Shown one piece after another: positions 16,808 through 25,827 of a stretch of 64,000 nt of DNA. A model generated the notes under the pieces. The model had not been told where the DNA came from and made no database searches. It saw nothing but the letters and a program-made list of their open reading frames with translations. Both the position numbers and the translations under genes were made by a program. The first letter of the stretch is position 1; every line of letters begins with the position of its first letter. The stretch is from an uncultured Prevotella sp. (lineage in GTDB: Bacteria > Bacteroidota > Bacteroidia > Bacteroidales > Bacteroidaceae): positions 1 to 64,000 of the forward strand of contig CABVDL010000001.1 in NCBI GenBank assembly GCA_902497035.1, written 5' to 3'.

Positions 16808-18589
16808 TTAGTCTTCCGTCTTGTCTCTCTGGATGTAGGCGATGACATTGCCTTTCTGTACCTTGGAGCCCTGTTTGGCGTTGATTTCGACCAGTTTGCC
16901 GCCGAGGTCAGCCTTCACCTCCACAAACTCGCCCCAAGGAGCCTGAATCCAGCAGAAGGCGTCACCCTCGCCGTATTCCTTGCCGATATAGGGCTCAACA
17001 GCCGGAGCAGTCTCACCGTCGCCCTGGAAATCCCAGAACACCTGGCCGCGCACTGGAGCGACAATGGCGTCGGCCTGCGCGTGCTTGAAAGCCGCGGCCT
17101 CCTCGGGACTCACTTTGGCGCCGAGCTTGGCGTCCTTGGCTTTCTGCAGGTCGGCCAGGAAGTTCTTCTTGGCCTGTCCGCTCTTGTAGTTGCGGTACTG
17201 CTCAGGGTGCATGGCCAGTTCGAAGAGCTCCTCGTCGTCCTCACCGTATTCCCAGCCGTTCTCGTCCATCTCCTTGCGGAAGTCGTCAAGGGCGGGCTTG
17301 AGCAGGGTATGGGGATCCACATCGGTAAACTCGCGGCCCTGCTTCTTGGCAAGCTCTTTCAGTTCGGGTGCAATCTCGCCCGGCACGCGGCCGCTCTTGC
17401 CGAGAATCATTCCCCACATATTGTCGTCGAGATAGACGTAGCGGCCCTTGCCCTGCTCCAGCGAGAGCAGATTCATCAGGGCGATGTTCTTCGTGTACTG
17501 CGAGAAAGGTGTCACCAGTGGGGGATAGCCGACGCGTGGCCATACGTAGGCCACCTCATCAAAGAGCTTGATAAGCAGGTCGTCCATGGAGTATTCCGGC
17601 TCGCCTTTCTTCTTGCGTATGTTGTTGATGGTGTCGCGCATGCCGCCGAGGTCGGCCATCATTGAGCCCATCATGCCGCCGGGCAGGCCGCAAGTGAGCA
17701 GCAGCGACGACATAATCTTGTTGTTGGGATTGATGAAGTAGCCGAGCCACTCGTCGATGAACTCCTGTGTCATGGCGCGGGCTTTCATGTAGGCGGCCAT
17801 ATTGATCTCAGGCACCTCGAAGCCTGCATTCTTCAGCATACTCTGCACCGAGATGATGTCGGGATGCACCTTTCCCCACGACAGCGGCTCGATAGCGGTG
17901 TCGATGATGTCGGCGCCGTTCTCGCACACCTCTAAGACAGAGGCCATGCTCAGGCCGGGGCCGGAGTGGCCGTGGTATTCGATAAGGATGTCGGGGTGTT
18001 TCTCCTTAATCATTTTCGTCAGCTTGCCAAGGAATGCGGGCTGGCCGATGCCGGCCATGTCCTTAAGGCAAATCTCCTCAGCGCCTGCGGCAATCTCCTC
18101 ATCGGCGAGCTTGGCATAATAGTCAAGCGTGTGGATGGGCGACGTTGTGATGCAGAGCGTGCCCTGCGGCGTCATGCCGCCTTCCTTAGCCCATTTGATG
18201 GACGGGGCGATGTTGCGGATGTCGTTCAAACCGTCGAAGATGCGCGTAATGTCGGTACCCTGGGCGTGCTTCACGCGGTACATCATGGCACGCACGTCGT
18301 CGGGGACGGGATACATGCGGAGAGCGTTGAGGCCACGGTCAAGCATGTGGGTCTTGATGCCTGCGGCATGCAAGGGGGCGGTGAAGGCTCTTACCGCCTT
18401 ATTGGGATTTTCACCAGCCAAGAGCTGCACCTGCTCAAAGGCGCCGCCGTTGGTTTCTACGCGGGCGAAGCAGCCCATCTCCACAAAGACGGGAGCAATG
18501 CGGGCCAGTTGGTCAGCACGGGGCTGAAACTTGCCGGAACTCTGCCACATGTCGCGATAAACGAGACTGAACTGAATTTTCTTCTTCAT
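16808..18589 (-). CDS. Pyruvate carboxylase subunit B / oxaloacetate decarboxylase alpha-like, with degenerate biotinyl domain
   Basis: A 593-residue carboxyltransferase (start MKKKIQFSLVYRDMWQSS at 18589). The N-terminal DRE-TIM-like barrel shows YRDMWQSS, VETNGGAFEQ, CLKDMAGIGQPAF and the metal-site IEYHGHSGPGLSM. A conserved PYC-OADA domain follows (GLPGGMMGSMM, EVAYVWPRVGYPPLVTPFSQ). The C-terminus has the fold pattern of a biotinyl domain (APVRGQVFWDF ... GGKLVEINAKQGSKVQKGNVIAYIQ). Where AMKM should be, it reads QAPWGEF, so the biotinylated Lys appears replaced by Trp552. It may therefore work with a separate biotin carrier, or have a changed role. Pyruvate/oxaloacetate interconversion is the best guess, matching the fumarate/succinate fermentation of Prevotellaceae. 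It heads the minus-strand run towards the HD, HAD and metF genes. Confidence 0.85.
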   Translation of the reverse strand: MKKKIQFSLVYRDMWQSSGKFQPRADQLARIAPVFVEMGCFARVETNGGAFEQVQLLAGENPNKAVRAFTAPLHAAGIKTHMLDRGLNALRMYPVPDDVRAMMYRVKHAQGTDITRIFDGLNDIRNIAPSIKWAKEGGMTPQGTLCITTSPIHTLDYYAKLADEEIAAGAEEICLKDMAGIGQPAFLGKLTKMIKEKHPDILIEYHGHSGPGLSMASVLEVCENGADIIDTAIEPLSWGKVHPDIISVQSMLKNAGFEVPEINMAAYMKARAMTQEFIDEWLGYFINPNNKIMSSLLLTCGLPGGMMGSMMADLGGMRDTINNIRKKKGEPEYSMDDLLIKLFDEVAYVWPRVGYPPLVTPFSQYTKNIALMNLLSLEQGKGRYVYLDDNMWGMILGKSGRVPGEIAPELKELAKKQGREFTDVDPHTLLKPALDDFRKEMDENGWEYGEDDEELFELAMHPEQYRNYKSGQAKKNFLADLQKAKDAKLGAKVSPEEAAAFKHAQADAIVAPVRGQVFWDFQGDGETAPAVEPYIGKEYGEGDAFCWIQAPWGEFVEVKADLGGKLVEINAKQGSKVQKGNVIAYIQRDKTED

Positions 18590-18697
18590 ATTTAAGATGC
18601 TATTAGTCATTATTGCTGGCCTGAGCCATCAGCGTGCAAAATTAATTAAAAAAAAAGAAAATGCCGATGAAAACGCCTTTTTTTATGATTTATAAGG

Positions 18698-18705
18698 TAT
18701 CTTTG
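18698..18705 (+). promoter_or_regulatory. -7 promoter element upstream of the 18726 lipoprotein
   Basis: TATCTTTG matches TAnnTTTG and lies 20 nt before the ATG at 18726. A T-run about 15-20 nt upstream is a poor substitute for the -33 TTTG. Confidence 0.55.
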
Positions 18706-18725
18706 CATCAAACAAACGCAGAAAG

Positions 18726-19562
18726 ATGAAAGTAAGGACTCTTTTGCTTCTATTATTTGGAGCCATGATGCTGACCGCTGCCTGCGGCTCGGATAAAGCC
18801 ACCTCAACCGCCTCCAGCACCAGCTCGCACCGGCTTAAGGGGGACAGCACCGTTTACGGTTTGGCCTGCGACGGCTGTACTGACTCCGTTGTTGTGCTGT
18901 TGCCTCAGGACGACAGCGACCCGGTGAGGTTCAACATCATTGAGGCCATGCATAGGGGCCGCGTCCTGGGCAAGCTGCAGGTGGGCGACCGCATTGGCGT
19001 AGTGCTGAATAAGAGAGACAAGCACAAGGCCGACCTTGTTGTGGACATCGACCGGCTGATGGGCATATGGTGCTACATTGTCATGCCGACACTGCGCGAT
19101 GCACAAGGATTGAGCAAGTCGCAGCAGCTCAGCATGATGAGGAGTATGCCCGACTCGGTCAAGGAAATGTATTTCATTCCGCGCGAGTATGGCTTCTACC
19201 TGAAGCCGGAGTGGGAGGCGCAGAGCGTGGGCTATGTGCAGGAGGCCAACTCCCTGGCCGAAGAGAGTCCGGTGGTCTATCCGCCTCTTGGCTTTTTCAC
19301 CGGCTGGGGCATGTGGAACGGCAAACTGGTCATCATGCGCGGCACGCCTCATTTCAGTGCCGACGGCAAGCTGAGGGTGACCGACCAGGTCAGCGACACC
19401 TGCGACATCGACTACCTTGATGCCGACTCGCTGGTGCTCAGCTCCGACGGAATATCGCGCAGCTATTACCGCAAGACCGACATCAATGATGTCAATGCCC
19501 GTGCGCAAGCCATCGAGCGCATGCGCAGCAACGCGGCGCTACAGGCGACGAAGCAGGAATAG
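18726..19562 (+). CDS. Lipoprotein of unknown function
   Basis: A 278-residue protein with a clear signal peptide and lipobox LTAAC (Cys20), followed by a Ser/Thr-rich linker. The mature part starts LKGDSTVYGLACDGCTDSVVVLLPQDDSDPVRFNIIEA and continues with a small beta-rich domain (GRVLGKLQVGDRIGVVLNKRDKHKADLVVDIDRLMGIWCYIVMP). Its central part includes FIPREYGFYLKPEW, and the C-terminal half contains GFFTGWGMWNGKLVIMRGTPHFSADGK. I recognise no enzyme motif. The domain sequence suggests two beta-barrel-like or lipocalin-like folds that bind something, but that is speculation. It is monocistronic with its own promoter and converges on queF with 8 bp between stops. Confidence 0.7.
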   Translation: MKVRTLLLLLFGAMMLTAACGSDKATSTASSTSSHRLKGDSTVYGLACDGCTDSVVVLLPQDDSDPVRFNIIEAMHRGRVLGKLQVGDRIGVVLNKRDKHKADLVVDIDRLMGIWCYIVMPTLRDAQGLSKSQQLSMMRSMPDSVKEMYFIPREYGFYLKPEWEAQSVGYVQEANSLAEESPVVYPPLGFFTGWGMWNGKLVIMRGTPHFSADGKLRVTDQVSDTCDIDYLDADSLVLSSDGISRSYYRKTDINDVNARAQAIERMRSNAALQATKQE

Positions 19563-19570
19563 CCCGCTGC

Positions 19571-20032
19571 CTATTCGTGCGTCTCAAACCGGCTGGCGGC
19601 CAGTTGCTCGTATTTCGTTCCCGGGCGGCCGTAGTTGGCATACGGGTAGATGCTGATGCCGCCACGGGGCGTGAACAGCCCCGTCACCTCAATATATTTC
19701 GGATCCATGAGCCTGATGAGGTCTTTCATGATGATGTTGACGCAGTCCTCATGGAAGTCGCCGTGGTTGCGGAAGCTGAAGAGATAGAGCTTCAGGCTCT
19801 TGCTCTCCACCATCTTTACGTCGGGAATGTAGCTGATGCGTATTTCGGCAAAGTCGGGCTGCCCCGTGATGGGGCAGAGAGACGTGAACTCGGGGCAGTT
19901 GAACCGCACCCAGTAATCATTACCCTGGTGCTTGTTGACGAATGTCTCCAGCACCTCAGGGGCATAGTCCATCCTGTACTTGGTCTTGCTTCCGAGGGCT
20001 TTGAGGCCCTCTTCCTTTCTGCTTTCTGTCAT
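19571..20032 (-). CDS. queF: NADPH-dependent 7-cyano-7-deazaguanine reductase QueF
   Basis: A 153-residue unimodular QueF, which reduces the nitrile of preQ0 to preQ1, a precursor of the queuosine tRNA wobble base. The thioimide-forming Cys53 sits in [13 protein letters not shown], with Asp60 as the proton donor. The QueF signature [21 protein letters not shown] follows. The C-terminal [17 protein letters not shown] is also diagnostic. It lies 13 nt downstream of the queuosine-precursor transporter, which carries a candidate preQ1 riboswitch in its leader. No queC, queD or queE is visible in the window. Confidence 0.96.
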   Translation of the reverse strand: MTESRKEEGLKALGSKTKYRMDYAPEVLETFVNKHQGNDYWVRFNCPEFTSLCPITGQPDFAEIRISYIPDVKMVESKSLKLYLFSFRNHGDFHEDCVNIIMKDLIRLMDPKYIEVTGLFTPRGGISIYPYANYGRPGTKYEQLAASRFETHE

Positions 20033-20045
20033 ATTGTTGCTTGGT

Positions 20046-20762
20046 TTATCCGATGTTGAATATTTTCAGCACGTTATAGTTGACTCCTTCGTCATAGGCA
20101 TCCACACCCTCCTGTTTTTTCAGATAGTTCACTACGCGTATGGTCACGGGCAGAGCCACCACCTCGTAGAGCGTCTTCAGCACCACCTGCCAAATCATGA
20201 GCTTGGGCAACTCCTCCACGGGGACGACACCGCCCAAGGCCAGGGGAAAGAAGATGACGGAGTCGCAGCTCTCCCCGGCCACCGTGCTGAGGATGGCTCG
20301 TGCGGAGAAATGGCGGCCCTTGTCGCGTATCTTCATGCGGCTCATCACGTAGGCGTTCATGAAGCTGCCCACGAGAAAGGCCACAAACGACGCGGCTGCG
20401 ATGCGCGGAGCCAGTCCGAAGATGGCGTGAAAACCGGTATCATTGTGCCAGTAGGGCGCCCCGGGTATTGCATCGCAGACGGCTCCCATAATTACGAAAA
20501 AGAAGTTCATGGCAAATCCCGTCCATATCAGCAGGCGGGCCTTGCGGTAGCCCCACACCTCACACACGCAGTCGTTGATGATGTAGGAGACGGGAAATAC
20601 AATCAGGCCACCTGTCAGATTGATGGGGCCAACGGCGATTTGTTTGGTTTCCAAGAGGTTTGCCAGAATGAGGCAAACGCAGAACAATACACTGACGAGC
20701 ATGTAGGTTATGCTCACGGACGGGCGCTCCTGTACGCCCGCCACGGTTTGTTTTTTTATCAT
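20046..20762 (-). CDS. yhhQ: Queuosine-precursor transporter, YhhQ (QPTR) family
   Basis: A 238-residue integral membrane protein with about six hydrophobic segments. It carries the VUT/DUF165 hallmarks: [62 protein letters not shown], and [19 protein letters not shown], where Glu, Ser and Asp are conserved. The family imports preQ0/preQ1 or queuine. The neighbour queF uses the same pathway. A preQ1-I riboswitch-like pseudoknot spans 20765-20799, ending 2 nt before the start codon, so ligand binding could block translation initiation. The gene follows the cation exchanger by about 48 nt and is probably on its transcript. Confidence 0.92.
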   Translation of the reverse strand: MIKKQTVAGVQERPSVSITYMLVSVLFCVCLILANLLETKQIAVGPINLTGGLIVFPVSYIINDCVCEVWGYRKARLLIWTGFAMNFFFVIMGAVCDAIPGAPYWHNDTGFHAIFGLAPRIAAASFVAFLVGSFMNAYVMSRMKIRDKGRHFSARAILSTVAGESCDSVIFFPLALGGVVPVEELPKLMIWQVVLKTLYEVVALPVTIRVVNYLKKQEGVDAYDEGVNYNVLKIFNIG

Positions 20763-20764
20763 AT

Positions 20765-20799
20765 CTTGTTTTGTTAGAGGGGGTTGAGCAAGTACCCCT
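20765..20799 (-). promoter_or_regulatory. Candidate preQ1-I riboswitch upstream of yhhQ
   Basis: The 35-nt minus-strand segment can fold as an H-type pseudoknot. P1 pairs AGGGG (complement 20795-20799) with CCCCU (20778-20782). P2 pairs CTTG (20789-20792) with CAAG (20765-20768). The linker holds the A-rich TAACAAAACAAG tail, which by memory is the same as in the Thermoanaerobacter tengcongensis preQ1-I aptamer. The downstream gene transports queuosine precursors and the next makes preQ1. The start codon is 2 nt past P2, arguing for translational control. Confidence 0.75.
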
Positions 20800-20809
20800 G
20801 TTGACTAAA

Positions 20810-21778
20810 TCATTTGAGCAGCCACCACATGTAGCCTGCGAAGGCTGCAATCAGCACGAAGCCTTCCCACCGCTCGATGCGGTATTTGGTAAAGGAGAGG
20901 AGCCACAGCAACACCATGGAGACTACCATTACGGACAGGTCAACCATGGTGATGCCGCTGATGGCCATCGGCGCGATGAGTCCCGTTGCGCCCAATATCA
21001 TGAGAATGTTGAAAACGTTGGAGCCCAGTACGTTGCCGATGGCGATGCCGCTGTTGCCTTTTCGTGCCGCCACGACGCTGGTGGCCAGCTCCGGCAGCGA
21101 CGTGCCGCCCGCGACGATGGTCAGGCCAATGACAGCGTCGCTGATGCCCAGGCTGTGGGCTATGGCAGATGCGTTGTCAACGAAGACGTTGGAGCCGCCT
21201 ACCAGACAGGCTAAGCCAACCACTACCAGCAGCAGGGCCTTGACCGTAGGCATGGGCTTGCTGTTGGCCTCAACGGCCGTGGCACCGCTGTCCTTCTTTG
21301 CGCCGTTCACGGTAATCCAGATAAAGGCGATGAAGCATGCAAACAAGATGGCTGCGTCGATACGCGAGATCTGTCGGTCGAGCGTCATGCCCATGAGCAG
21401 AATGGAGGCGAACACGGCAATGGGAATATCCTTTTTCACCGTGGTCCGCAGTATGGCTATCGGCGCGACGGCAGCCGCGACGCCTACGATGAGCAGGGCG
21501 TTGAAGATGTTGCTGCCCACGATGTTGCCCACAGCCAGATCGGGTGTGCCGTTGATGGCCGACATCAGGCTGACGAAGAACTCGGGCATTGACGTGCCTA
21601 TGGCCACGATGGTCAGTCCGATAACAATCTGAGGCACGCCCATGCGCTCGGCCAATCCTACGGCGCCGCCGGTGAGCCAGTCGGCTCCCTTCAGCACCAC
21701 GATGATGCCAATGACAAGCAGTGCGGCCTGCAGCCATCCCTGCGTGGGGGCAAAGGAAAATAACAGTGTTTCAGCCAT
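20810..21778 (-). CDS. Sodium/calcium (cation) exchanger, YrbG-like CaCA family
   Basis: A 322-residue membrane protein. I choose ATG 21778 (MAETLLFSFAPTQGW); the frame extends 17 codons upstream but across the predicted promoter. The two inverted alpha-repeats of the CaCA superfamily are visible: VIGLTIVAIGTSMPEFFVSL with AVGNIVGSNIFNALLIVG, and VIGLTIVAGGTSLPELATSV with AIGNVLGSNVFNILMILG. These Pro-Glu and Gly-Ser-Asn motifs line the ion path. It is predicted to exchange Ca2+ (or Na+) across the inner membrane. A promoter (21800-21807) follows a strong terminator of the hsp20 gene, so transcription restarts here. yhhQ and queF lie downstream. Confidence 0.92.
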   Translation of the reverse strand: MAETLLFSFAPTQGWLQAALLVIGIIVVLKGADWLTGGAVGLAERMGVPQIVIGLTIVAIGTSMPEFFVSLMSAINGTPDLAVGNIVGSNIFNALLIVGVAAAVAPIAILRTTVKKDIPIAVFASILLMGMTLDRQISRIDAAILFACFIAFIWITVNGAKKDSGATAVEANSKPMPTVKALLLVVVGLACLVGGSNVFVDNASAIAHSLGISDAVIGLTIVAGGTSLPELATSVVAARKGNSGIAIGNVLGSNVFNILMILGATGLIAPMAISGITMVDLSVMVVSMVLLWLLSFTKYRIERWEGFVLIAAFAGYMWWLLK

Positions 21779-21799
21779 TTTTTTGTCTTGTTGGGTGTG

Positions 21800-21807
21800 C
21801 AAAGGTA
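21800..21807 (-). promoter_or_regulatory. -7 promoter element for the cation exchanger
   Basis: The minus strand reads TACCTTTG, matching TAnnTTTG, 21 nt before the ATG at 21778. It lies 6 nt past the hsp20 terminator hairpin. A convincing -33 TTG is absent because the hairpin occupies that position. Confidence 0.55.
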
Positions 21808-21841
21808 CGAAAAAACCTCGGATATTCACATACCCGAGGTT
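21808..21841 (-). terminator. Intrinsic terminator after hsp20
   Basis: On the minus strand an 8-bp stem AACCTCGG/CCGAGGTT (arms 21834-21841 and 21814-21821) with a 12-nt loop is followed by a run of U. It is placed after the hsp20 stop at 21919 and just before the exchanger promoter. Confidence 0.8.
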
Positions 21842-21918
21842 GAAAAACTAACAATCACACAATTATAAATCAAAACTTATGTAGCTAATAACTCTTACTT
21901 TCCCTATTTCAATACGCT

Positions 21919-22335
21919 TTATCCTATCTGGATGCTGCGGCTGACCTGCGCCTCGTTCTTTCCTATCTTGGGCAGCTCGATGGTCAGCACACCGTCGGCC
22001 ACATGCGCCTTGATGTTGTCCTTGTCAACATCGTCAGGCAGGCTGTAGGTCTGCTCGCATTTTGTGAACGACCATTCGCGGCGCACGTAGCGGCTGCCCT
22101 GTTCCTTGTCGTCAGTTTGTTTGTCCATCTTCACGGTCAGGTTGCCGTCCCCGTTGAGGCTCACGCGGAAATCGTCCTTGGTCAGTCCCGGCCCGGCCAC
22201 CTTCATGATGTAGCCCTTGTCGCTTTCGGTCACGTTGACGGCAGGTGTCGTCGTGTTGGCCCTGCGGGTAGGAACATCGATATCGAAGAAGTCGTTAAAG
22301 ACTTCGGGAAGCCAGTTGTAACGTGTATTCATCAT
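21919..22335 (-). CDS. Hsp20/alpha-crystallin family small heat-shock protein
   Basis: A 138-residue small chaperone. The start is the double ATG at 22330-22335 (MMNTRYNWLPEVFNDFFDID), preceded by a good AAGGAG ribosome site; the frame extends 35 codons further without family similarity. The alpha-crystallin domain covers about residues 30-135: PAVNVTESDKGYIMKVAGPGLTKDDFRVSL, then ADGVLTIELPKIG, with the conserved hydrophobic C-terminal IXI-like SIQIG. These proteins hold unfolded proteins as oligomers without ATP. It is monocistronic, with a terminator at 21814-21841, and divergent from pflB. A Bacteroidota promoter was not clear in its upstream region. Confidence 0.93.
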   Translation of the reverse strand: MMNTRYNWLPEVFNDFFDIDVPTRRANTTTPAVNVTESDKGYIMKVAGPGLTKDDFRVSLNGDGNLTVKMDKQTDDKEQGSRYVRREWSFTKCEQTYSLPDDVDKDNIKAHVADGVLTIELPKIGKNEAQVSRSIQIG

Positions 22336-22526
22336 CTTAATCTCCTTATTTCTAAATATTTTGTTAATGTTTACGCCGATAGGGGTGCAATCCCTGTGCC
22401 GAAGCCCGTTTGCTGTCAGTCTGGCATGGGCGCGTGTCAATTTGTCTGTATCTCGGGCGTGGAAGACCTATATAATAAGGTGTGTCAAAGAGTGCCGTTG
22501 CGCCGGTGTTAATTTCACCGCTTTCC

Positions 22527-22557
22527 TTGTAAGATTGGAATAAATTCAGTATCTTTG
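22527..22557 (+). promoter_or_regulatory. Promoter of pflB (TTG-N20-TATCTTTG)
   Basis: TTG at 22527-22529 and TATCTTTG at 22550-22557 with 20 nt between them match the Bacteroidota consensus. The start codon at 22602 leaves a leader of about 38 nt. Confidence 0.75.
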
Positions 22558-22601
22558 CGTCTTCAAATTTTACTCTATTATTTTCTATACATTACTTTAC
22601 A

Positions 22602-24848
22602 ATGAGCAACGCATGGCGCAATTTCAAGGGTAACCTTTGGAAAGACGAAATCAATGTAAGAGACTTTATTCAGCGTAATTACACCCAGTACGACGGCGAC
22701 GAGCAGTTTCTTACTGGCCCCACCGACGCTACCAACACTTTATGGCATGAGCTGCAGCTGTTGCAGAAAGAAGAGCGGGCCAAGGGAGGCGTGCTCGATA
22801 TGGAGACGGAAGTGGTGAGCAGCCTAACGGCTTACGGCCCCGGCTACATCAACGAGAAAACCAAGGATTTGGAGAAAGTCGTCGGATTGCAGACCGACAA
22901 GCCTCTCAAGCGCGCTTTCATGCCTTATGGAGGCATAAAGATGGCTGAGCAGGCCTGCACCACCTATGGCTATCAGCCCTCTGAGAAGCTGCACGAAATC
23001 TTCACCAAATACGTCAAGACCCACAACGACGGTGTGTTCGACGTATATACCCCAGAGATGCGCAGCGTGCGCCATAACCACATCCTTACGGGACTGCCCG
23101 ACACCTACGGCCGTGGCCGCATCGTGGGCGACTACCGCCGCGTGGCCCTCTACGGCATTGACCGCCTGATTGAGGAGAAGCGCAACGACCTCAACAACAT
23201 GGGCGACCGCGAGATGATTGACGAGGTGGTGCGCCTGCGCGAGGAGGTGTCGATGCAGATCAAGGCCCTCAAAGGCCTCAAGGAAATGGCAGCCATCTAT
23301 GGCTTCGACATCTCGCAGCCTGCATCCAACGCACGCGAGGCCGTGCAGTGGCTGTACTTCGGCTACTTAGGTGCCGTGAAGACCCAGAACGGCGCTGCCA
23401 TGTCGGTAGGGCGCGTCAGCACGTTCCTCGACATCTACCTGACCCGTGACATCGCGGAGGGAACGCTCACCGAGCAGGATGCGCAGGAACTCATCGACCA
23501 TCTCGTAATGAAATTCCGCATGGTGAAGTTCGCCCGCATCCCGTCTTACAACGAGCTGTTCTCCGGCGACCCCGTGTGGGCGACGCTTGAGGTGGCTGGC
23601 ATTGGCCAGGATGGCCGCCACATGGTGACCCGCAACGACTTCCGCTTCCTCCACACGCTGGAGAACATGGGGCCGTCGCCTGAGCCAAACCTCACCGTGC
23701 TCTACAGCAGCCGTCTGCCCGAGGGCTTCAAGCGCTATGCCGCCCTCATCTCGGTAAAGACCAGCAGCATACAGTATGAGAACGACGACGTGATGCGTCC
23801 CGTCTGGGGTGACGACTACAGCATCTGCTGCTGTGTGAGTGCCACGCAGACGGGTAAGGAGATGCAGTTCTTCGGTGCCCGCGCCAATCTGGCCAAGTGC
23901 CTTACCTATGCCGTCAGCGGCGGTGTTGACAGCAAGACGCGCCAGCAGGTGGGCCCCGCCTACCGCCCCATCGAGGGCGACGTGCTCACCTACGATGAGT
24001 TCATGCCCCGCTTCATGGATATGATGGAATGGCTCGCCGCCACCTATGTGAAGACGCTCAACGCCATCCACTACATGCACGACAAGTATTTCTATGAGGC
24101 CGAAGAGATGGCACTCATCGACACTGACGTGCGCCGCACGTTTGCCACCGGCATTGCCGGATTCTCCCATGTGGTGGACTCCATCTCAGCCATCAAATAC
24201 GCCAAGGTCAACATCATCCGCGACGAGACCGGCTTCCCGCTTGAGTTCAGGACCGAGGGCGACTTCCCCCGCTACGGCAACGACGACGACCGCGCCGACA
24301 GCATTGCCGTGTGGTTGCTCAAGACCTTTGTCACGATGATTAAGAAGCACCACACCTACCGCAATTCAGAGGCCACAACGTCAATCCTCACCATCACGTC
24401 GAACGTGGTCTATGGCAAATACACCAGCAACATGCCCGACGGCCGCAAGGCCGGCACACCGCTCGCTCCGGGTGCCAACCCGTCGTACGGTGCCGAGAAG
24501 AACGGTCTTCTGGCCTCGCTCAACTCGCTGACGAAGCTGCCCTACCACTATGCCCTCGACGGCATCTCCAACACGCAGACCATTGCGCCCGAGGCTCTCG
24601 GACACGACGACAGCCAGCGTGCAGAGACGCTGGTCAACGTGATGGACGGCTACTTTGACAAGGGGGCCCACCACCTCAACGTCAATGTCTTCGGCGTGGA
24701 TAAGCTCAAGGATGCCATGGAGCATCCCGAGAAGCCCGAGTATGCCAACTTCACCATCCGTGTGAGCGGCTATGCGGTGAAGTTCATCGACCTCACCCGT
24801 GAGCAGCAGCTTGATGTCATCGCGCGTCAGGCTCACGAGCGGCTGTAA
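22602..24848 (+). CDS. pflB: Formate C-acetyltransferase (pyruvate formate-lyase)
   Basis: A 748-residue glycyl-radical enzyme converting pyruvate and CoA to acetyl-CoA and formate. The active-site Cys pair is in [26 protein letters not shown] (Cys410-Cys411 by alignment with E. coli Cys418/419). The C-terminal radical site is RVSGYAVKF (Gly723). [45 protein letters not shown] segments (24360-24490) are typical. The activase gene pflA lies 74 nt downstream behind a short hairpin, so both are probably in one operon. The enzyme is oxygen-sensitive, in line with a strict anaerobe. Confidence 0.97.
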   Translation: MSNAWRNFKGNLWKDEINVRDFIQRNYTQYDGDEQFLTGPTDATNTLWHELQLLQKEERAKGGVLDMETEVVSSLTAYGPGYINEKTKDLEKVVGLQTDKPLKRAFMPYGGIKMAEQACTTYGYQPSEKLHEIFTKYVKTHNDGVFDVYTPEMRSVRHNHILTGLPDTYGRGRIVGDYRRVALYGIDRLIEEKRNDLNNMGDREMIDEVVRLREEVSMQIKALKGLKEMAAIYGFDISQPASNAREAVQWLYFGYLGAVKTQNGAAMSVGRVSTFLDIYLTRDIAEGTLTEQDAQELIDHLVMKFRMVKFARIPSYNELFSGDPVWATLEVAGIGQDGRHMVTRNDFRFLHTLENMGPSPEPNLTVLYSSRLPEGFKRYAALISVKTSSIQYENDDVMRPVWGDDYSICCCVSATQTGKEMQFFGARANLAKCLTYAVSGGVDSKTRQQVGPAYRPIEGDVLTYDEFMPRFMDMMEWLAATYVKTLNAIHYMHDKYFYEAEEMALIDTDVRRTFATGIAGFSHVVDSISAIKYAKVNIIRDETGFPLEFRTEGDFPRYGNDDDRADSIAVWLLKTFVTMIKKHHTYRNSEATTSILTITSNVVYGKYTSNMPDGRKAGTPLAPGANPSYGAEKNGLLASLNSLTKLPYHYALDGISNTQTIAPEALGHDDSQRAETLVNVMDGYFDKGAHHLNVNVFGVDKLKDAMEHPEKPEYANFTIRVSGYAVKFIDLTREQQLDVIARQAHERL

Positions 24849-24874
24849 GGTGTTTAAATATTTTCTTTTCATAG

Positions 24875-24904
24875 GGGATGGCTGCTGTCAAAGGGTGCCA
24901 TCCC
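24875..24904 (+). terminator. Hairpin between pflB and pflA
   Basis: An 8-bp stem GGGATGGC/GCCATCCC (24875-24882 and 24897-24904) with a 14-nt loop is followed by TTTCTATATAAT. The weak U-tract suggests an attenuator or mRNA-processing hairpin that lowers pflA relative to pflB. Confidence 0.45.
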
Positions 24905-24922
24905 TTTCTATATAATTAAGGT

Positions 24923-25654
24923 ATGACTAAAGGTTTTGTTCACTCCGTAGAGACATTCGGCTCGGTTGACGGGCCGGGCTTACGCTTCATCATCTTCCTG
25001 CGCGGTTGCCGCATGCGCTGCCGCTATTGCCACAATCCCGACACCTGGCGCTTGGGCCGTGACGGCGATGAGGCTCTGACAGCCGACGAGCTGCTTGACC
25101 GTGCCGAGCGCTACCGCAGCTATTGGGGCAAGAAGGGTGGCATCACAGTGAGCGGCGGCGAGGCACTGTTGCAGATGGATTTCCTCATTGAACTTTTCGA
25201 GAGGGCCCGACAGCGGGGCATCAACACTTGTCTGGACACAGCCGCACAGCCCTTCACGCGTGATGAGCCTTTCATCAGCCGGTTCGCCCGGCTGATGAAA
25301 TCCACCGACACCGTCTTGCTCGACATTAAGCACATCGACGACAAGGCCCACCACCAGCTTACGGGCTGGGGCAACACCGCCATCCTTGATTGTGCCAGGT
25401 ATCTCAGCGACATCGGTAAGCCGGTGTGGATACGCCATGTGCTCGTACCCGGCCTCACCGACAACCCTGACCAGCTTCGCCGCCTGCGCGCGTTCATTGA
25501 CACGCTCCACAATGTGCAGCGTGTCGAGGTGCTTCCCTATCATCGCCTCGGTGTCTATAAGTATGCACAGCTCGGCATACCTTATACCCTGGAACATGTG
25601 GAACCGCCAACGCAGGAACAGGTGAGGGCCGCAGAGCAGGTCCTGATAGGGTAG
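24923..25654 (+). CDS. pflA: Pyruvate formate-lyase activating enzyme
   Basis: A 243-residue radical-SAM activase that installs the glycyl radical on PflB. The cluster motif CRMRCRYC provides Cys29, Cys33 and Cys36. The N-terminus GFVHSVETFGSVDGPGLRFIIFLRGC is typical, and the SAM-binding GG-E motif is GGITVSGGEALLQ. Later conserved parts are DIKHIDDKAHHQLTGW, PVWIRHVLVPGLTD and VLPYHRLGVYKY. It is separated from pflB by a hairpin and followed by a strong terminator. Confidence 0.96.
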   Translation: MTKGFVHSVETFGSVDGPGLRFIIFLRGCRMRCRYCHNPDTWRLGRDGDEALTADELLDRAERYRSYWGKKGGITVSGGEALLQMDFLIELFERARQRGINTCLDTAAQPFTRDEPFISRFARLMKSTDTVLLDIKHIDDKAHHQLTGWGNTAILDCARYLSDIGKPVWIRHVLVPGLTDNPDQLRRLRAFIDTLHNVQRVEVLPYHRLGVYKYAQLGIPYTLEHVEPPTQEQVRAAEQVLIG

Positions 25655-25694
25655 GCAGGCATATGCCTCACCCGCCTTTTTCGCCACATGAGAT

Positions 25695-25752
25695 AATCCT
25701 TACCATTCCCCAAGGCGTGGTCTTCGTGGAATGGCAAGGATTTTATTTTTTT
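25695..25752 (+). terminator. Strong intrinsic terminator after pflA
   Basis: AATCCTTACCATTCC (25695-25709) pairs with GGAATGGCAAGGATT (25728-25742), a 15-bp stem with one mismatch, followed by TTTTATTTTTTT. It separates the pfl operon from the polysaccharide-utilisation locus. Confidence 0.9.
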
Positions 25753-25827
25753 CATTCATTTGACCTATAGATATTTTTTAATTACTCGTCACTAATAATA
25801 AAACGAGCTCAACCCAAAGCAAAAACA

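Noticed and set aside
22336..22440. N-terminal extension of Hsp20
   Set aside because: The added 35 residues are not Hsp20-like, and a good AAGGAG site precedes the double ATG at 22330-22335.
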